14,899 nt of DNA, from the NCBI GenBank assembly GCA_009602725.1, contig WELB01000135.1, forward strand, positions 159,805 through 174,703, written 5' to 3'. Positions 10,575 through 14,899 of the stretch are shown here, in pieces; the first letter of the stretch is position 1, and each line of letters opens with the position of its first letter. The DNA comes from Spirogloea muscicola. Its lineage: Eukaryota > Streptophyta > Zygnematophyceae > Spirogloeales > Spirogloeaceae. The position numbers and the translations under genes are program-made. The notes below the pieces were generated by a model. That model saw nothing but the letters and a program-made list of their open reading frames with translations, did no database searches and was not told the origin of the DNA.

Positions 10575-10755
10575 TCGAATGGCCCAGAAAAGCGTTACAG
10601 CACACCTCGACTCAGTGGCCAGGAATTAGATATAGCCCCTAGGCTTTTCGGACGCTGCTTCGACTCTTCCTCGGCCTCTCACCCAACCAACTGTCTGACC
10701 AGAGTGCGCCAGTGTGAGTGTGGCTTTCGTGCAGAGGGTGGTGAGCTCGCTGGCC
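10575..10755 (+). pseudogene. Retroelement fragment: zinc-knuckle region
   Basis: About 10582-10635 reads Q-K-S-V-T-A-H-L-D-S-V-A-R, similar to P-K-S-L-A-R-L-T-S-L-A-T in copy B. After a stop and a gap, about 10648-10700 reads F-R-T-L-L-R-L-F-L-G-L-S-P. Then, in a shifted frame near 10705-10745, R-Q-C-E-C-G-F-R-A-E-G-G-E-L-A, the first half of the zinc knuckle. The His and Cys of the second half are lost. It is a broken internal piece of the same ORF as 620-870. Confidence 0.65.
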
Positions 10756-10817
10756 GGTGGCCGCCGCCTCCAGGTCTCGGCGGGGTGCCTCCTTCCCTGC
10801 ATCGAGCTACTCTAACC

Positions 10818-10884
10818 TGATGTTGCTCACACGCGGGTACTGAGCTTACCTTGTGTGATGTTGCTCACCCGTGGGTATTGAGCT
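10818..10884 (+). repeat. 38-bp tandem duplication of the retroelement ORF terminus
   Basis: TGATGTTGCTCAC begins at 10818 and again at 10856. Each unit encodes M-L-L-T-R-G-Y followed by TGA (10841-10843 and 10879-10881). The units differ at a few bases (ACACGCGGGTAC against ACCCGTGGGTAT), so the duplication is not recent. After the second unit a 3' UTR runs on to the hairpin block at 10951-11003. Confidence 0.75.
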
Positions 10885-11010
10885 TCCTGTGATTTTGTCG
10901 TGTTTTCTTGTCTAGCTGCCTAGCTGTGTGTTTGTTTTTGGCTTTCGACATTGTCCATTCTTTCTGGGCTGGCTTTGCTGGCCCCCTTTTTCTATGGGCG
11001 AGCACTTTCT
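10885..11010 (+). mobile_element. Retroelement 3' UTR with hairpin, plus orientation
   Basis: A T-rich UTR (GATTTTGTCGTGTTTTCTTG) leads to TTGTCCATTCTTTCTGGGCTGG, loop, GCTGGCCCCC and then CTATGGGCGAGCACTTTCT. The minus-strand 3' UTR downstream of the 2181-2561 ORF has the same order: T-rich stretch, TTTGTCCATTCTTTTTGGGG, hairpin, ATGGGCGAGCACTT. This agreement between independent copies shows that the hairpin is part of the element's 3' UTR. Confidence 0.7.
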
Positions 11011-11029
11011 TCTGCTACACTCATGCTGT

Positions 11030-11575
11030 GATGCCCCACTGACCGGACGTGGTGGGCATTCACAACCTTCTTCGCGATGCCCTGGCGGGCTTGATGCGCG
11101 ACACCGGTGACCGTGCGGTCGTGGAAGTGAAGATCATCATGCCCATCACCACGGATGCCCAAGGACGTCATCATGACCGCACCCTAGACATCGTGGGCGT
11201 GCAACCTGGTGGAGGACCAAGGGCCTTGTCAAAAATATGGACGCACACAGAGGTCCAGCATCGACCACATCGCTGGTCATGCAGTGAAAGTGCGGAACAA
11301 AGAAAGCTGCAGCACTACCTCGTCCACCCCCTCTGCGATCAGCTCCTGCCAGCTGCAGTCGATGTCTTTGGCTGTATAGCTCCTCGAGTCTACTCTCCTT
11401 GAGAAATATGCCACTCTAGGCTACGCACAACACGCAGATGTGCTTCCGGCCAAGATGGGCTTGCCAGCTGCATATCTGTCGTTCTTGCGCCGTTGAGTGT
11501 CGGCCTGTTTGCAATTTGCCATCCGGTATTCAGGCATCGATTAGCGACCTTCATGTGTTGACCTGTGGTTACTGA
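11030..11575 (+). pseudogene. Non-LTR retrotransposon REL endonuclease region, broken, copy C
   Basis: The frame from 11049 reads V-V-G-I-H-N-L-L-R-D-A-L-A-G-L-M-R-D and continues to R-T-L-D-I-V-G-V-Q-P-G-G-G-P-R-A-L, the same as copy B. It keeps the intact frame where copy B has lost one base. Directly after P-R-A-L the sequence is altered, and the second catalytic Asp (L-V-D-V-V-V-T in copy B) is missing. A-E-Q-R-K-L-Q-H-Y then resumes. After the stop near 11401 the L-P-A-A-Y-L-S-F-L-R-R block follows, interrupted by TGA at about 11494. The ORF end lacks the H-A-L-H-Q-K segment and terminates at the family TGA near 11573. Confidence 0.75.
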
Positions 11576-11670
11576 GCGGGTCAGTTTGCAGTGGGTAATG
11601 TACGCCATCAGATGTGCTTGCCAATGTAATTGGCCAGTTTGGCCTTCCATTATTGCAATCACGCAAGTTT
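11576..11670 (+). mobile_element. 3' UTR of retroelement copy C
   Basis: GCGGGTCAGTTTGCAG, ATCAGATGTGCTTGCCA and TTGGCCAGTTTGGCC match the other plus-strand 3' UTRs, most closely 2612-2715. The similarity ends near 11665, before any hairpin block, so this copy lacks the distal UTR. Confidence 0.65.
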
Positions 11671-12121
11671 TAATTTCTGATGGCGGGCCCTCTGGCATTG
11701 TGCCACCAGCTGCGGTGCTGTGCGGCCGCAGAAGCCCTTGCATGCGCAGGCGATCACGGGACCCGCATGGCAGCCTCAGTTTCTGCACGCGGCCGCACGA
11801 CCTGCTGGTGCACATACTACCCTGGAAGTGCCAGCCCCTCTTGACTGTTAGCAGGGAGCTGAGTCTCGTTACGAGCCCACTCTCATCTCCCGCCAGGCAA
11901 CTCTGGTAGTGATCGAGCACCAGTGATCGCCAGCCATCTGCTCGACCATTCGCTGCTAGACTCGCCGGCAGGACCACTCCCAGGTCATCGTGCTGCTGTC
12001 CAGTGCTCCCATGCAGCCTAAAGAATAATTGCACAATAGCAACCTCAATTAGTTGCCTACCCCGCGAGAGCAGCCACACCGAATTAGAAGGCTGTACAGA
12101 AAGCTGAGGGAGGCCGTGAGA
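11671..12121. other. Region without a recognised gene; 3' flank of the RNA-binding protein gene
   Basis: About 450 bases. The right part is the 3' UTR and flank of the minus-strand RNA-binding protein gene, with AT-rich minus-strand candidates for 3' processing around 12050-12015 and no TGTAA seen. Open frames cross 11565-11909 (+) and 11390-12079 (-), but neither shows a family motif beyond the retroelement part. Confidence 0.4.
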
Positions 12122-14898
12122 TCATGACACCCCGCTAAGATCCTCCCGCACAACCAGGTGGCGCCCTTTGTGCAGCTGATTGTGCGCCAGCGCTATCTGC
12201 AGGCATGCACATCGGGCACTCAGCACACATCCCAAGTAGTCCGACTTGTCTTAATATTCAGCTGGCACACATTGACGATGTAGCAGCTGAAGGGAAGGGC
12301 CCCTTGTTTCTCTTAAGCAATGAGCAGAAGTGGTCAGCAGTAATAGTTTTGCAAGGTCAATAACAAATGCACAGTTAAGAATTCCAGTCAGTCGTATGTG
12401 AGAACAGCATCACAATGTTAAGCACATATCAGGAGAGGGCCAACGTGCGGTGACCTACCGCCTGGGCAGCTTCCCAAGTCGAGGAGAATCGCACCACAGC
12501 TTTGCCCTGAGCACTCATCAACTCTTTGTCAGCTGCCAGCTGCAGAAACAAGTATGTCATGTGTGAATACGTAATACCCTGCAACACAAAACTTACTGTC
12601 AATGCACCCTAAGCCAGGCAATCATGTGAGCACAAACTTGCAGCTTTTGACAAATCACTTACTCTAGAATGGCCCTTGCTGTCTCTCAGCAGCTCCGTAT
12701 AGACCACATTGCCAAATGAGCTGAAAATATCCCTCAGCTCCTGCACAAGAAAACAAGATGGCCTTGCGGCCACCACATCAGGAGAAGCTACAAGCATTGC
12801 TTGTGCACTGCCAATCGCTGCTCTAGATTAGAGCCTCAGCATAGCTGCAGTAACAGGCTGCAGCGCAACAAAGCATAAAATTTTCTGTGGAGATTACTTT
12901 CACGCTTGCCTATGGAGCATACAAGTAAAGCCAGTCAAAAGTCAAGCATGCGAACAACGGTAAATTTAGTGGCTGTGACTGCCATCAATGAGCGGTAGGG
13001 ACTTCAACTCCACACAAGAGAAGCAGGTGCTTGAAGATAGAGCTTCTTGGCATCACCTGGCAGGCGACGGAGTGGTGGAGGTTGCTGACGAAAATCTGGG
13101 GCACGCTGCAAGACGGCTGGCGGTCGATGCCTACCGGCAACACCATTGGTTGCCTCTGGAAGACCATGTTGGGGTGGGCAGCCACCACCCGGCCCATGTG
13201 ACCACCCATTGGGCCCCGGAAGTCGGCTGGCACGCCGAGCATACCAAACGGCGGCATTGGCGGCGGCATGCCGCCGTGGCCAACGATCACGGGATGAAGG
13301 TTCAGGCCGGCCATAAGGCCAGTGCGGTACGCGCCCGCCTGCGCGTCAATCTGTGCCTGAAAAGACGCAGAAGGGCTGCGTACATTTCAACGGCGCAGCC
13401 GACTTACTTGCACAATTTCTGAGAAGCCTGGGCAGCTCAGAGAGGTGCAAAACCCTGCAGCAAGCCTGACCTTAAGCTGCGCCTGAAGCTGGAGGTTGGC
13501 AATCTGCGTGAGCTGCGCAACATGTGCAGCTTGCGCGGCCTGCAGCTGGGCGGCTCTAAGCGCAGCAGCATTCGGGTGGAGCGGCGCGCGACTTCCCCCT
13601 GGCAGCCCTGGCAGCGCAAGTCCTGACTTAAGTGCATACACAGCTGCCATTTGCACTTGTGGAACCCTGGGCGCACCCTGAACGACTTTGCTTGTTAGCT
13701 AGCGATGTGCCTGCCACAACATACTGGCAAACTGTTGCACGCAAGTGCGATGGGGCTTTGCAAATTTCCACCTTGGCTCATAGACCGTGCGGTTCGCAGG
13801 AGCGGTAATGGCGAGCCGCCGCTCCCCAGTGCGGTGGTGCTGTGTGCTCGCTTCAGGGTGCCCGGCGGGCCGCAGCTGTCACGCCGTCCCAGCCGCCGTG
13901 CTGACGAAGGCGCGGACGACACCGAGCTGACCGAATGCTCCGACCTGCGAAAGCTCCACAGCAGTCAGATATCGGCATCCTTGCGACAGGAGCGCCCGCG
14001 ACCCCTGCCAAAGACTGACATCGTGCAGTCTTCCGCCAGGCAAAAGCAGGGGAGGTGGGCGGTGGCTAGAGCGGAGGCCCGCAGACGTACCCCGTAGGCG
14101 ACGAGGGCTTGCTAGAGGACGAGCTCGCCGGGCGCTTGGGGTTCGCCGACTTGACTTGCAGCGGCTGGCCGTGGAGGACGTGCTCTGGCGCCTGCAGGTC
14201 GCACCGGCCAGCCGGGCGAGCGAGCGCGCATCAGCACCAATGCCAGGAGCGGCAGGAAGGCAACTGGGCGCCCACGCTCAGCAGCTCGGATGCCAGCCAC
14301 GCAACGACCAGCACAATCTGACAGGCGGGTGTACTGGGAGATGATCCCACGCACGTCGAGGGCAGCCTGGGCGGCCGCCTCCTCGTGATAGGTGACGAAC
14401 GCGGTTTGGCCTCGGCAGGAAGATGCTGGCCACGTTCCCGAATCTGCAAAGTGCAGTCGAGAGCGCTGGCATCAGATTTCCTGTCACTCCATCTAGAAGT
14501 CCAGTTTTGGCACGGATGCAATGATATGTGTATCGAGTATTGTGGGTTGGTATGTGAATGTTCAATGGCACTGAGGGGTGTGAGTGCCGCACGGGCTCCA
14601 GAGGCTATTCGATGGCAGACTGGTCAAGTTGGTAAGAGCGACGGCGTTGTGACTTGTGTGGCGGGGGTTCGAGCCGCCGGGCGCACCGCGCAAAGTGGGC
14701 GGCGAGGTCCCCCTCGGTGGCCTCCGGCGTGACCAGGCCCACGAAGACGCGCCGCACGAGGCCCGGGTCCACCTCCCACGGCGACTCCCCGCCGCCGCCG
14801 CCGCCGCCGCCGCCGCGATCCAGAGCCAGCGGCGACGTGGCCGCGTCATCGTGGCCATCTCCCGCCTCCTCCGCCGCGGCGTCCGCGGCGCACCGCCG
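12122..14898 (-). CDS. Two-RRM RNA-binding protein, 9 exons, 5' partial, one frameshift in RRM1
   Basis: Exons on the minus strand: 14898-14687 (continues beyond the window), 14443-14355, 14191-14091, 13944-13725, 13677-13471, 13356-13057, 12740-12663, 12506-12459, 12196-12122 (TGA). About 442 residues are visible. RRM1 (residues about 50-120) has RNP2 V-F-V-G-L-V, RNP1-like A-F-V-T-Y-H-E and closing strand G-Q-P-L-Q-V-K-S-A; its second strand S-I-F-L-P-R-P recalls TDP-43 RRM2. A Ser-rich linker, an Ala/Gln-rich helix (exon 5) and a Met/Pro/Gly-rich stretch follow. RRM2 (about 363-442) has I-F-V-S-N-L, S-R-G-K-A-V-V-R-F and ends V-V-R-E-D-L, as in hnRNP M/Gbp2-type RRMs. The N-terminal part carries nine glycines. 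Exon 2 has one base too many (near 14401-14408, in an AAA run) for the frame to continue, either an assembly error or a real lesion. All other phases close. The exact orthologue is not identified. Confidence 0.88.
14614..14686 (+). other. tRNA-like sequence with pol III A and B boxes, inside intron 1 of the RNA-binding protein gene (antisense)
   Basis: TGGTCAAGTTGG at 14621-14632 fits the A-box consensus TRGYNNARNNGG at every position. GTTCGAGCC at 14667-14675 fits the B-box GWTCRANNC. Their spacing (46) is that of a tRNA. T8, A14, G18, G19, A21 and T33 equivalents are present and the anticodon position would read TGT. The D stem, T stem and acceptor stem do not pair properly, so it is not a functional tRNA as read. 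A tRNA pseudogene or the head of a tRNA-derived SINE is more likely, and chance cannot be excluded. Confidence 0.3.
14788..14817. repeat. GCC/GGC triplet tract encoding nine glycines
   Basis: A perfect run of about nine to ten GCC units. On the minus strand it encodes a nine-glycine stretch about 12 residues before RRM1 of the RNA-binding protein. Confidence 0.9.
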
Positions 14899-14899
14899 G

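Noticed and set aside
12478-12553. An earlier acceptor (TTTCTGCAG|CTGGCAGC) for exon 8 of the RNA-binding protein, adding about 14 residues
   Set aside because: It stays in frame but would insert residues into the RNP1 strand; the acceptor at 12507 gives S-R-G-K-A-V-V-R-F, a normal RNP1.
14614-14686. A functional tRNA-Thr (TGT)
   Set aside because: The acceptor, D and T stems do not pair; only the promoter-box bases and a few invariant positions fit.
14562-14858. Minus-strand ORF with an ATG (M-A-T-M-T-R-P-R-R-R) as start of the RNA-binding protein
   Set aside because: It is out of frame with RRM1. The RRM1 frame is open to the window edge without a Met, so the true start lies outside.

Overview
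The window is nuclear DNA of a photosynthetic eukaryote, most likely a green alga. It holds spliced genes with GT-AG introns, GCC/GGC triplet tracts at gene starts, a plant-type glycolate oxidase, and an alpha/beta hydrolase closest in my memory to the plant At4g12830 family. The glycolate oxidase has the land-plant active-site residues and a canonical C-terminal peroxisomal signal. The core-chlorophyte polyadenylation signal TGTAA is not seen after the three main stop codons. Both points lean weakly towards a streptophyte alga, but species is not decidable here.

Layout. 1-2730 is a graveyard of broken, 5'-truncated copies of one non-LTR retrotransposon family, in both orientations. The copies preserve the C-terminal zinc knuckle, a restriction-enzyme-like endonuclease (REL) domain, a conserved ORF end (T-R-G-Y-stop) and a 3' UTR with a strong GC hairpin. 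3072-6217 (+) is an intact 11-exon glycolate oxidase gene (374 aa). 6719-7077 (+) is a possible unannotated three-exon microprotein gene (66 aa), converging on the next gene. 7099 to about 9935 (-) is a chloroplast-type alpha/beta hydrolase-like gene; ten coding segments are resolved and the true 5' end is not. 10115-11670 is a second cluster of the same retroelement. 12122-14898 (-) is a nine-exon gene for a two-RRM RNA-binding protein; its 5' end lies beyond the window and it carries one apparent one-base frameshift in RRM1.

Exon boundaries were worked out by hand from reading-frame continuity, splice signals and family conservation. Phases close without conflict across glycolate oxidase, across the hydrolase from its second coding segment onward, and across the RNA-binding protein apart from the single indel. 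The genes do not form a functional operon. Glycolate oxidase would act in peroxisomal photorespiration, the hydrolase-like protein probably in the plastid, and the RNA-binding protein in RNA processing. The most unusual material is the retroelement family with its repeated 3' UTR hairpin and tail-to-tail copies, the hydrolase that lacks a catalytic nucleophile, a GC-AG intron and the candidate microprotein gene.
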